Source: Caulobacteraceae bacterium (GTDB lineage Bacteria; Pseudomonadota; Alphaproteobacteria; Caulobacterales; Caulobacteraceae). From it: a stretch of DNA of 51,747 nucleotides. The notes beneath the pieces are model-generated. The model saw only the letters and a list, made by a program, of their open reading frames with translations. It was not told the origin of the DNA and made no database searches. The stretch is from positions 1-51,747 of the forward strand of contig JAIESL010000042.1 of the NCBI GenBank assembly GCA_019746095.1. The letters run 5' to 3'. The translations under genes and the position numbers were made by a program. Positions 18,769 through 26,299 of the stretch are shown here, piece after piece. Position 1 is the stretch's first letter, and each line of letters starts with the position of its first letter.

Positions 18769-20178
18769 GTGAACTGGTTATCCCGCAGCGCCTTCCGCGC
18801 GACCGGCGCTATCGGTGCCGCCCTGCTCGCGCTGGCGGCAGCCTCACCTGCCTCAGCCCAGAGTGCGATCCGGGATACCGAGATCGAAGGGATCATTCAC
18901 GAGTGGTCGGCTCCGGTGTTTACCGCCATGGGCCTGGAACCGACCGAGATCGAGATCCTGCTGGTCAGCGACAATGACCTGAACGCCTTCGCCACACGCG
19001 GCCGCATCATGGGCATAAACACCGGCCTGATACTCAGAACCCGGTCCGCCAATGAGTTGCTCGGCGTGATTGCGCACGAGGCGGGCCATATCAAGAACCG
19101 CCACACCCTGCGGGATGGGGCGGAGGGTGCAGGCATGCAGCCGATGCTGATGACCATGGCCCTCGGGGCCCTGGCCATCGCGGCAGGCGCGCCCCAGGCC
19201 GGCGCGGTGCTGCTGGGTAACAGCCAGTATTTCGGCACGCTGAGCGCCCTGCGTTACATGAGCCATCAGGAAGGCGAAGCGGACAATACCGGTGCGCGGG
19301 CTCTGGAAAATGCGGGTGAGTCAGGCCGCGGCCTGGTCAATTTCTTCGAGAATTTCCGCTCGCAGGAGGTTTTCTCGGACGCCCGCCGCTTCCCCTATTT
19401 CCGCAGCCACCCGCTGTCATCGGACCGGATCGAAAACCTGCGGCGCTTCGTTGCGGAGCAATCCAACTATGACCGCGTCGACAGTCCGGAACGTGTCGCC
19501 CAGCACGCCCTGATCCTGGCCAAGATCCATGCCTTCATGGACGAGCCGAACCAGACCCTGCGCGACTATCCCGAAAGCGATGTCTCCCTGCCCGCTCGCT
19601 ACGCCCGATCGATTGCATGGTATCGCGACGGACAGACTGAAAAGGCCCTGGCCGCCGTCGACACCTTGCTGAGCGAGCAACCTGAAAACCCCTATCTCTG
19701 GGAGCTCAAGGGGCAGATCCTGTTTGAAGAGGGCCGGCCCGGCGAAGCCATTGGTGCCCACCAGCGCTCGGTCGAACTGATGCCCGACGCGCCCCTGCTG
19801 CGTATCAACCTGGCCCACGCCCTGATCGAGACTCACGACACGGACAAGCTGGATCAGGCGGTTACTGAGCTCAGGCGGGCCACGGCCCTGGAGGGTGACA
19901 ACACCCTGGCCTGGCGGCTGTTGAGCCAGGCCTATGCCAGCCAGGGCAAGGAGGGGGAGGCCCGCCTCGCCTCGGCCGAGATGTATTTCGCCGGCGGCGC
20001 CGAGGTGGAGGCTACCCAGTTCGCCCTGCGCGCCCGCGACATGCTGGAACCGGGCACGGCGGAGTGGACCCGCGCCATGGACATCGTTTTTGCCTCCGGC
20101 GCGACCCAGGCCGACGTTGACGACGTCGACCGCCGCAACGGCCGCCGTGACCGCGGCGGCGTCATTCCTGCCAGCTGA
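18769..20178 (+). CDS. M48 family metallopeptidase with TPR-like C-terminus (BepA-like)
   Basis: 469 residues. A signal peptide (about 1-30, ending SPASAQ) sends it to the periplasm. The zinc site is HEAGH (103-107), with a third ligand expected at the Glu of MSHQEGEAD. The C-terminal half contains helical repeats (EKALAAVDTLLSEQPENPYLW, GEAIGAHQRSVELMPD) typical of TPR. BepA-like proteins check outer-membrane protein assembly. The start is GTG at 18769 with AGGAG six bases upstream. It is followed at 17 bases by the DsbA-like gene. Confidence 0.92.
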   Translation: MNWLSRSAFRATGAIGAALLALAAASPASAQSAIRDTEIEGIIHEWSAPVFTAMGLEPTEIEILLVSDNDLNAFATRGRIMGINTGLILRTRSANELLGVIAHEAGHIKNRHTLRDGAEGAGMQPMLMTMALGALAIAAGAPQAGAVLLGNSQYFGTLSALRYMSHQEGEADNTGARALENAGESGRGLVNFFENFRSQEVFSDARRFPYFRSHPLSSDRIENLRRFVAEQSNYDRVDSPERVAQHALILAKIHAFMDEPNQTLRDYPESDVSLPARYARSIAWYRDGQTEKALAAVDTLLSEQPENPYLWELKGQILFEEGRPGEAIGAHQRSVELMPDAPLLRINLAHALIETHDTDKLDQAVTELRRATALEGDNTLAWRLLSQAYASQGKEGEARLASAEMYFAGGAEVEATQFALRARDMLEPGTAEWTRAMDIVFASGATQADVDDVDRRNGRRDRGGVIPAS

Positions 20179-20194
20179 GTCCTTGAGAGACTGA

Positions 20195-20977
20195 ATGACC
20201 GATGCGCCCGATCAGAGCCCCATCGCCACTCCGCGCGCCCTGTCGCCGAAGTGGCTCAGCATGACGGCGCTGGTGGTCTCGATCATCGCCTTGGGGCTGG
20301 CCGCCCTGCCCTATGCGAATGGCGGCGGCGATTTCGGCGGCAAGGTTCGCAGCTATCTTATGGCCCACCCGGAGGTTCTGGACGAAGTGGTCCAGGCCCG
20401 CGACGCGCGCGCGGCGACCGACCGGATAACCGCGACCAACGCCGCAGCCCGCGCGAACCCGGCCAGTCTGGCCGCCGGCCCGGGTGAACCCGCCTTCGGC
20501 CCGCAGAATGCCCGGGTCACAGTGGTGCAGTTCTTCGATTACCGCTGCCCCTACTGCAAGAGCGTCGCGCCCGCCTACGTCGCCCTGATGCGCGCCCATC
20601 CGGATGTCCGCTTCATCTTCAAGGAATGGCCGATCCTCGATCAGGGAGCCAGCGTCACGTCCCAGTACGCAGCGCGCGGCGCGCTCGCGGCCCATGCACA
20701 GGGGCGCTATCTGGCGGTACACAGCGCCCTCATGGCCGAAGGAGCCCTGAGTCCTCAGGCGGTCGACCGGATTCTGGCCGCCAACGGCGTCGACATGACC
20801 CGGGCCGGGCCGGCGCTGGGTTCTACGGCCACATCGCGTATTCTTGCGGACGTGCACACGGGTGCCGCCACACTGGGGCTGCAAGGCACCCCCACCTTCT
20901 TCATCAACGGTCGGCTGACCGCCAGTAACGACCCGGCCATGCTGGACCGCGCCATCCGGGCCGCCAAGGCGGGCTGA
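20195..20977 (+). CDS. DsbA-family thioredoxin-like oxidoreductase
   Basis: 260 residues. One membrane helix (about 22-41) anchors it, then a short helical region and a DsbA-like domain from about 95. The active site is CPYC (118-121) in FFDYRCPYCKSV, with the cis-proline loop GTPTFFING near the C-terminus. It probably oxidises or isomerises disulfides in the periplasm. It is likely co-transcribed with the M48 peptidase; a shared role in envelope protein quality control is inferred from context. Confidence 0.92.
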   Translation: MTDAPDQSPIATPRALSPKWLSMTALVVSIIALGLAALPYANGGGDFGGKVRSYLMAHPEVLDEVVQARDARAATDRITATNAAARANPASLAAGPGEPAFGPQNARVTVVQFFDYRCPYCKSVAPAYVALMRAHPDVRFIFKEWPILDQGASVTSQYAARGALAAHAQGRYLAVHSALMAEGALSPQAVDRILAANGVDMTRAGPALGSTATSRILADVHTGAATLGLQGTPTFFINGRLTASNDPAMLDRAIRAAKAG

Positions 20978-20985
20978 GACGGGCT

Positions 20986-21756
20986 TCAGCCGATCGCGCC
21001 GACACAGCCCTCGGCCCCGCCGACCGGCAGGCTTGCGTCGGTCAGGGACAGGGTCCAGCCGTGGTGGGTCGCCAGCCCGCGACGGCGAATGCCGCCACCG
21101 TCCCCGGCGTCGCCACCGGCATCGACAATGACCCGACGACCGGCCGGCAGGGCGGCGGGATCGATCGGGCCCACCGCCAGGGCGGTCGGCGTGTCACCGC
21201 CGAAACCGTCGAAGACGCTGAGCATCGACCATTCCCGACGCAGGCCGATCCACCAGGCGTCGTCGGCATTGACCGCCAGCACGGCCACGCCATGGCCCTC
21301 GGCGGCCCAGGCCAGGGCGGCCTGCGGGTCCCGCACGGCGCGGAGATCAGCCGCTGCGCCGAAGCGCTGGCGGGCACCGTCGAAGGCGCGGGTCGGTTCC
21401 ACGGGCGACCAGACCTGGACCTTCATCCGGCCCTGACGGGCCAGTCCCCAGCCGACGATCTGGCGCCAGAGGGATTCGACCGCCTCCCGGTTGCCGGGAT
21501 CGGCCCTGGCCAGCATCCGGGCGAGCACCGACTGCTCGCGGTCGGGGCGCAGTTTCACGTGCGGACCCGAGGGCGCATCCTTGGCCCGGCCGACGCGGGC
21601 GGCGATGGCCAGACGGCGCTCGAACAGGGCGAGCAGTTCGTCGTCGATCTGGTCGATCTCATGCCGGAGGGCGGCGAGCGCCATGTGTTCGGGCGAAATG
21701 TCGGCCGGAGCGGGCCAGATTTGCTGGAGACTGGGTCGGGGACTGGAAGGGGACAC
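20986..21756 (-). CDS. Chorismate mutase (AroQ) with unassigned C-terminal domain
   Basis: 256 residues. The AroQ helical domain is at about 25-110: ALRHEIDQIDDELLALFERRLAIAARVG, then KLRPDREQSVL and a third helix. It converts chorismate to prephenate. Residues about 111-256 form a second domain (KVQVWSPVEPTRAF, GVAVLAVNADDAWW) that I cannot name; it could be a degenerate prephenate dehydratase half, which is speculative. The start is GTG at 21756; ATG at 21684 would give a protein beginning just before the mutase helix, and neither has a clear ribosome site. A Tyr/Phe-rich small reading frame precedes it. Confidence 0.83.
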   Translation of the reverse strand: MSPSSPRPSLQQIWPAPADISPEHMALAALRHEIDQIDDELLALFERRLAIAARVGRAKDAPSGPHVKLRPDREQSVLARMLARADPGNREAVESLWRQIVGWGLARQGRMKVQVWSPVEPTRAFDGARQRFGAAADLRAVRDPQAALAWAAEGHGVAVLAVNADDAWWIGLRREWSMLSVFDGFGGDTPTALAVGPIDPAALPAGRRVIVDAGGDAGDGGGIRRRGLATHHGWTLSLTDASLPVGGAEGCVGAIG

Positions 21757-21798
21757 GGGGACGGACTTTCGATTTCGATGGACGGCAATGAGGGTTTT

Positions 21799-21870
21799 GC
21801 GAGCCGCCGCCCCGGTCGGGGCGGTCGCCGGCGAGGTCGTCAGGACGAGGTCCCCGACGCCTCAGCCGGC
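21799..21870 (-). promoter_or_regulatory. Candidate attenuator hairpins following the leader peptide
   Basis: On the minus strand, GCCGGC-T-GAGG (21870-21860) can pair with CCTCGCCGGC (21836-21827), enclosing an inner hairpin CGTCGGGGAC/GTCCTGACG (21859-21838). A further stem CCGCCCC/GGGGCGG (21824-21807) follows. The first stem includes the leader stop codon and shares two bases with the base of the last stem. No T-run follows, so this is not a canonical intrinsic terminator. Confidence 0.4.
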
Positions 21871-21972
21871 GTATCGAAAGCCGTAGAAATACAGGTCGGC
21901 CGCCGCGAAAACGCGGGTGAAGGCAGGCGCAGCAAGGGCTTGCGGGCGGACCATGCGGCACTGAGGGCGCAT
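21862..21972 (-). CDS. Candidate aromatic leader peptide (36 residues) upstream of chorismate mutase
   Basis: From ATG 21972 to TGA 21864-21862, in the 229-base gap between the prephenate dehydratase and chorismate mutase genes. The last ten residues are LYFYGFRYAG, with three Tyr and two Phe in eight positions, plus FTRVF earlier. Such clusters are the hallmark of attenuation leader peptides for Phe/Tyr genes. Strong hairpins follow the stop. No good Shine-Dalgarno is visible, which weakens the case. Confidence 0.55.
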   Translation of the reverse strand: MRPQCRMVRPQALAAPAFTRVFAAADLYFYGFRYAG

Positions 21973-21985
21973 GGATCGTGCGGCG

Positions 21986-22543
21986 TCAAGCCGGATTGGC
22001 GCTCAACAGGACAAAACGCGTGCGGTTATCTTCGGAATCCTGGATGTCGTTGCGCAGAATCGACAATTCATAGACTTCAGCGGCGCGGGCGGGGGCGACC
22101 GCGGCGCGGCTGAGGTCGCCGGACTCGGCCACCGACCGGGCCGCGCCGGCGGTGTCAAAGGCCTCCACCGGGGTGATGCCCAGCGCCGCCAGGGTGGCCG
22201 GGCACTGGCGCAGGGCGACCGGATGGCTCTCGGCGGTCCTGACGGTTCGCAGACTGGCCCCGGCCGGGGCCATCAGGGCCAGGCGGATCGGCCGCCAGAC
22301 CTCGGACACCACGGTCAGGTTCGCCGCCTCGACCAGGGTGGCGGCAGGTTCGACGCGGCCGATGCTCGAATTCTCGACCGGGATCAGGGCGCAGCCGACC
22401 TCGCCGGCCTTGAGCGCCGCGAGGGCCGCCTCGAAGGTCTCATAGGCCACAGCCTCGTCCCAAGGCCGCAAATCGGTGCAGGCCTCGTGGCTGAAGGCCC
22501 CCGGTGCGCCCTGGTAGGCGCAGCGTCCGCCACCGGCCGCCAT
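21986..22543 (-). CDS. pheA: Prephenate dehydratase, catalytic domain only (no ACT domain)
   Basis: 185 residues. It converts prephenate to phenylpyruvate in phenylalanine synthesis. Visible: CAYQGAPGAFSHEA, GCALIPVENSSIGRV, ESHPVALRQCP and the terminal NRTRFVLL with the catalytic Thr of the TRF motif. The chain ends right after this motif; the C-terminal ACT domain that gives feedback inhibition by Phe in most PheA proteins is absent, and the stop codon is clear. Its ATG lies one base after the stop of the DAHP synthase gene, so the two are coupled. Confidence 0.92.
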   Translation of the reverse strand: MAAGGGRCAYQGAPGAFSHEACTDLRPWDEAVAYETFEAALAALKAGEVGCALIPVENSSIGRVEPAATLVEAANLTVVSEVWRPIRLALMAPAGASLRTVRTAESHPVALRQCPATLAALGITPVEAFDTAGAARSVAESGDLSRAAVAPARAAEVYELSILRNDIQDSEDNRTRFVLLSANPA

Positions 22544-22544
22544 C

Positions 22545-23918
22545 TCAGGCCGCTTCCGACTGGGCGCGGCGGCCGGCCTTCAGCCGTTCGGCGACCAGGA
22601 AGGCCAGTTCCAGGGCCTGGTCCGCGTTCAGGCGCGGGTCGCAGTGGGTGTGATAGCGGCTGGACAGGTCGTCCTCGGTCAGGGCCTGGGCCCCGCCCAG
22701 ACATTCCGTGACGTTCTGGCCGGTCATCTCGAGATGGACGCCGCCGGGGTGGACCCCCTCGGTCTCGGCCACGTCGATGAAGCCCCGGACCTCGCCGAGA
22801 ATGCGCTCGAACGGCCGCGTCTTGTAGCCGTTGCCCGCCTTCAGCGTATTGCCGTGCATGGGGTCGATCGACCAGACCACCCGCCTGCCCTCGGCCTTCA
22901 CCGCCTTCATCAGGCGCGGCAGACGATCCGCCACCTTGTCCGCGCCGAAGCGTCCGATCAGCGTCAGACGGCCCGGCGTATTGTCAGGGTTCAGCACATC
23001 GATCAGGGCCAGAAGATCGTCCGGCTCCATGGTCGGCCCACATTTCAGGCCGATCGGATTGCGGATCCCCCGTGCGAATTCGACATGGGCCCCGTCCAGC
23101 TGGCGCGTACGCTCGCCGATCCAGACCATATGGGCCGAGGTGTCGAACCATTCGCCGGTGGCCCCGTCGAGACGGGTCAGGGCGCTCTCGAGGTTCAGCA
23201 GCAGGGCTTCGTGGCTGGTGAAGACCTCGACCCGGCTGAGGTCGGGATGGCTTTCCGGCGTGACCCCGACGGCCTCCATGAAGGCCAGGGCCTCGGTGAT
23301 CTTGTCGGCCAGCTCGCGGTATTTGTGGCCATAGGCGCTGTCGGTGGCGAAGCCCATGGTCCAGCGATGGATGTTGTACAGGTCGGCATAGCCGCCCCCG
23401 GCGAAGGCCCGCAGCAGGTTCAGGGTCGAGGCCGACTGGTTGTAGGCCCGCAGCAGCCGCTGGGGATCGGGGACACGCTCTTCCGGGGTGAAGGCCATGC
23501 CGTTGATGATGTCGCCGCGATAGCTGGGCAGTTCGACCCCGTCGATCTGCTCGACGGAGGACGAGCGCGGCTTGGCGAACTGGCCGGCGATCCGGCCGAC
23601 CTTCACCACCGGCTTGCGGCCCGCAAAGGTCAGGACGACCGCCATCTGCAGGATCAGGCGGAAGGTGTCGCGGATATTGTCGGTCGAGAATTCCTTGAAG
23701 CTCTCGGCACAGTCGCCGCCCTGCAGCAGAAAGGCCTCACCGGCCTCGACCTGGGCCAATTTGGCAGTCAGCCGCCGCGCCTCGCCCGCGAACACCAGCG
23801 GCGGCAGGGCCCGCAACTCATCCTCGACCCGGCCGAGCGCGGCCATGTCCGGATAGTCGGTCGGCATCTGCACGACAGGCTTCTGTCTCCAGCTGTCGGG
23901 GGTCCAGCGCATACTCAT
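22545..23918 (-). CDS. Class II 3-deoxy-7-phosphoheptulonate (DAHP) synthase
   Basis: 457 residues, the plant-like (class II) type, first enzyme of the shikimate pathway. Typical stretches are [16 protein letters not shown] at the start, [67 protein letters not shown] and [15 protein letters not shown]. The ATG at 23918 is used (MSMRWTPD); six bases on is a second ATG. The frame stays open far upstream but that extension is repeat-rich and not protein-like. It heads the aromatic cluster with prephenate dehydratase and chorismate mutase. Confidence 0.96.
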   Translation of the reverse strand: MSMRWTPDSWRQKPVVQMPTDYPDMAALGRVEDELRALPPLVFAGEARRLTAKLAQVEAGEAFLLQGGDCAESFKEFSTDNIRDTFRLILQMAVVLTFAGRKPVVKVGRIAGQFAKPRSSSVEQIDGVELPSYRGDIINGMAFTPEERVPDPQRLLRAYNQSASTLNLLRAFAGGGYADLYNIHRWTMGFATDSAYGHKYRELADKITEALAFMEAVGVTPESHPDLSRVEVFTSHEALLLNLESALTRLDGATGEWFDTSAHMVWIGERTRQLDGAHVEFARGIRNPIGLKCGPTMEPDDLLALIDVLNPDNTPGRLTLIGRFGADKVADRLPRLMKAVKAEGRRVVWSIDPMHGNTLKAGNGYKTRPFERILGEVRGFIDVAETEGVHPGGVHLEMTGQNVTECLGGAQALTEDDLSSRYHTHCDPRLNADQALELAFLVAERLKAGRRAQSEAA

Positions 23919-23983
23919 GGGGTCAAGATAGGCCGCCGTCGGTTCCGGAACAATGAACAGAGGTGACGCATCTGGCGGGTGCC

Positions 23984-24100
23984 GGGTGGTTGGTGGTTGG
24001 TGGCTGGTGTTTGGTGGTTGGTTGGGGCGCGGGTGGGGTTCGTGCCGTACTTCCGCCGTCGGTGCGGTAGCCGCCACCAGCCACCAATCACCAATCACCC
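23984..24100. repeat. Long inverted repeat built of TGGTTGG-like units
   Basis: The left arm (23984-24009) is made of GGTGGTTGGTGGTTGG then TGGCTGGTG. The right arm (24075-24100) is its reverse complement over 26 bases with two differences, both G-T wobble pairs in RNA. The spacer is 65 bases. A related short array is at 10370-10388. Confidence 0.75.
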
Positions 24101-24769
24101 ATGACCGATCGCTCTCCGGCATCGCTGCCGGAAAGGTCGGGGAGGGTGCGGGGCGGCCGGGCCTCGCCCGGTGCTTGGATAGTTTTACCGTTTCGACGAA
24201 GCCTGACCTTGGCCGCCCTTCTGATCCGCCCGTGAAGTCACGGTCGGGAAGGGACGGCACCGCCCCGCGCAGCCGTTTTCCACGCGCCCTCCGGTTGGCA
24301 GCCCTTGCTTCGGGCCTAGCCGGATCTCCGCCGCAGCCGTTGCCGGCTGCGACGCGCGGCGGACATGACGGTCTTGCCGTCAGCAGCCCGCACAGGAAGC
24401 GCGCGGCGAGCAGGCAAAGGTCATCCATCGACCTCCGCAAGGACCCCCGAGGTATCCATCCCCCGGGCTTCATCGCTCGACCACAGCCCACCGACATCGG
24501 GGCGCTGGATCCGACGCCCTCCCCACCGACGGGATGGGCAGGAGTCTGACACGGCTCCCGGCCATGATGGCTGGGGACGCCGCTTTTCTGGGAAGGGGCG
24601 TGGAATCAAGGGGTTGGCGCGCTGGGGCATGCTGACAATCGGCGGATTGTGAGCATTCGGTTTCCTCCTCCCTCAAGGGGAGAAGGGGCCGCTCCCGGGG
24701 CGTGCGCGAGGGGCCGCTTTCGCCCCATTGCGGACCCTCGCGGCTAGCGGCACCTTGATGGCTGGCGGT

Positions 24770-24797
24770 GTCCCGGAGGCGCCTCGGCCTCAGGGAC
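24770..24797 (+). promoter_or_regulatory. Hairpin adjoining the CPBP protease ribosome site
   Basis: GTCCC (24770-24774) pairs with GGGAC (24793-24797), with an inner AGGC/GCCT. It ends just before AGGA and the ATG at 24802, so it could affect translation start. No known riboswitch class is recognised. Confidence 0.35.
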
Positions 24798-24801
24798 AGG
24801 A

Positions 24802-25674
24802 ATGACCTCAACCTCATCCTATCGCGCGCTGTCATGGCTTTGCGCGGCCGGCATTGTGGCATTTTTCGCTTGGATCGCCGTCGCTTTCGGCTACCCCGGC
24901 ACGCCCATCGTCGCCTTGCTGACGCTCGGACTCGTGCTGGCCACCCTGAAATGGGGCGTCCGGGAGCCGGTCAATCTTTGGCAATCGGTCGCCGAGCCCT
25001 CTCAGGTTCCCCGCATAGCCTTGATGATACTCGTCGTCATTGCCGCTCAGCTGGCTGTCAATACGGCCTTCCGGTTGTTCGACGAGACGACCTATTGGCA
25101 GTGGTCGTATGCGATCTACCTTGTCGTTTGGACCGGCGTGCCGCTCGCTTTTATCGGGCTTGGGATCGTTCGATGGCCAAGTCGGCGAGCGTCTCCCCGA
25201 AATCGCGAGTTACTGACGGTCTCCGCTGCGGCAATCCTTGTCGCCGCGGCCATGGGCTACCTCGGATGGGACGAATACGGTGGACCCCGCGTCACGCCTT
25301 CACTCCTCGACCTCGTGATCGGCGGGGGCTCCGTGCTCCTCGGTGCCACGATGGAGGAGGTCCTCTTCAGGGTGCTGTTGCTGACCGCGCTCGTCCAGGC
25401 CAGCGGTTCACGTATGCAGGCGTTGGTCCTGTCATCGGTCTTTTTCGCACTGGCTCACGCGCCGGTGTCGCTCTCGGGGACCGTCATGACCCAAGACTGG
25501 GACCTTTTACTCGTCCACGCCAAAGCGTTCCTGCCTGCATTGACGATGCTGATCATGTTCGGCTTCCTGATTGGCGCGCTCTGGCTCCGCACAGGGTCGA
25601 TCACCGTGATTGCCGTCGTGCATGCGATATCCAACCTCGGCCCGCTTCTGGCCGGAGGGCTGAACGCGATTTGA
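24802..25674 (+). CDS. CPBP family intramembrane glutamic endopeptidase
   Basis: 290 residues with about eight hydrophobic segments. The CPBP (Abi) motifs are present: EEVLFR (EExxxR) in GATMEEVLFRVLLL, FFALAH (FxxxH) and a third-helix histidine in VVHAISN. Family members are membrane-embedded proteases similar to Rce1, linked in bacteria to processing of small peptides or self-protection, but no substrate can be named here. No bacteriocin gene is adjacent. AGGA precedes the ATG. The gene stands alone after the gene-free region. Confidence 0.9.
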   Translation: MTSTSSYRALSWLCAAGIVAFFAWIAVAFGYPGTPIVALLTLGLVLATLKWGVREPVNLWQSVAEPSQVPRIALMILVVIAAQLAVNTAFRLFDETTYWQWSYAIYLVVWTGVPLAFIGLGIVRWPSRRASPRNRELLTVSAAAILVAAAMGYLGWDEYGGPRVTPSLLDLVIGGGSVLLGATMEEVLFRVLLLTALVQASGSRMQALVLSSVFFALAHAPVSLSGTVMTQDWDLLLVHAKAFLPALTMLIMFGFLIGALWLRTGSITVIAVVHAISNLGPLLAGGLNAI

Positions 25675-25801
25675 CCCTTTTTTCGGCAGCCTCCTGTGGA
25701 AACCCGAGGTCCGCTTTCCGTCCTGAAGCGACCGTGCGGTCTCGACCCGTTGCCGACATTACCGTCTCATGCGACTTGGTTTTCTGGACGCGGAGGTTGC
25801 G

Positions 25802-26173
25802 ATGGATCGGCTAATCGTCGCTTGCTGGCTGGCACTCGCGGCAGTTCATGCTTCACCCGCTGCCGTTCTTCTGAAGCCGTCTTTGATCCAAGCTCTGTAC
25901 GCCGTGCCACCGACCGGCTCATCCGGCACGCTTTTGATCCACCGAGGAGCGTTGTTCCTCGCGGTCGTCGTGGTGGCCCTGTTTGCTGCGTTCGCTCCCG
26001 AAGCCCGTCGAGCGGCAACGCTCGTGGTCGGCATAAGCGTGATCGGTTTCTTGCTGGTTTACGCTGCGGGGGGCGCTCCTGAAGGCCCACTGCGAACCAT
26101 CGCCGTTGTCGATGCGCTGGCCCTGATACCCCTCGCTATTGTCACGTGGAAGGCGTGGATAGCCACGCCTTGA
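25802..26173 (+). CDS. Small four-helix membrane protein, unknown function
   Basis: 123 residues with four hydrophobic segments: about 4-20, 45-63, 70-90 and 98-116 (VACWLALAAVHA, ALFLAVVVVALFAAF, LVVGISVIGFLLVYAAG, VVDALALIPLAIVTW). The ATG at 25802 has GAGG five bases upstream; an in-frame start at 25769 would add 11 residues without a ribosome site. I do not recognise the family. It follows the CPBP gene by 127 bases on the same strand. Confidence 0.7.
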   Translation: MDRLIVACWLALAAVHASPAAVLLKPSLIQALYAVPPTGSSGTLLIHRGALFLAVVVVALFAAFAPEARRAATLVVGISVIGFLLVYAAGGAPEGPLRTIAVVDALALIPLAIVTWKAWIATP

Positions 26174-26299
26174 GCCGCATCCCAATGTCCGCTCCCCCAC
26201 CCATAGCCGCCCTGCAGAAGGTCTGCTGTGCGGTGGGGCTGGTGGCAGCAAAAGATCGCGCCGCCGGTACTCACAGTCTCGCGACGCCTGCGGCCGCCC

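Larger units (their letters stand above)
23919..24801. other. Gene-free 883-base region with inverted repeats
   Basis: No credible gene on either strand. It holds a long inverted repeat (23984-24100), a perfect hairpin CGCAGCCG-TTGC-CGGCTGCG (24332-24351), an imperfect one around GGCCATGATGGCTGG (24563-24577), and a hairpin next to the CPBP start (24770-24797). It must include the DAHP synthase promoter (minus) and the CPBP promoter (plus). A structured RNA is possible but I recognise none. Confidence 0.6.

Noticed and set aside
21799..21828. Intrinsic terminator after the leader peptide
   Set aside because: The stem is strong but no T-run follows, so it is listed only as a candidate attenuator hairpin.
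24110..24360. Known structured RNA (RNase P, tmRNA, SRP RNA, cobalamin or TPP riboswitch)
   Set aside because: I compared conserved core sequences of these families by eye on both strands and found no match.
23919..24497. Upstream in-frame extension of the DAHP synthase
   Set aside because: It runs through the inverted repeat and reads as Pro/Arg-rich low-complexity sequence; the conserved N-terminus begins at 23918.
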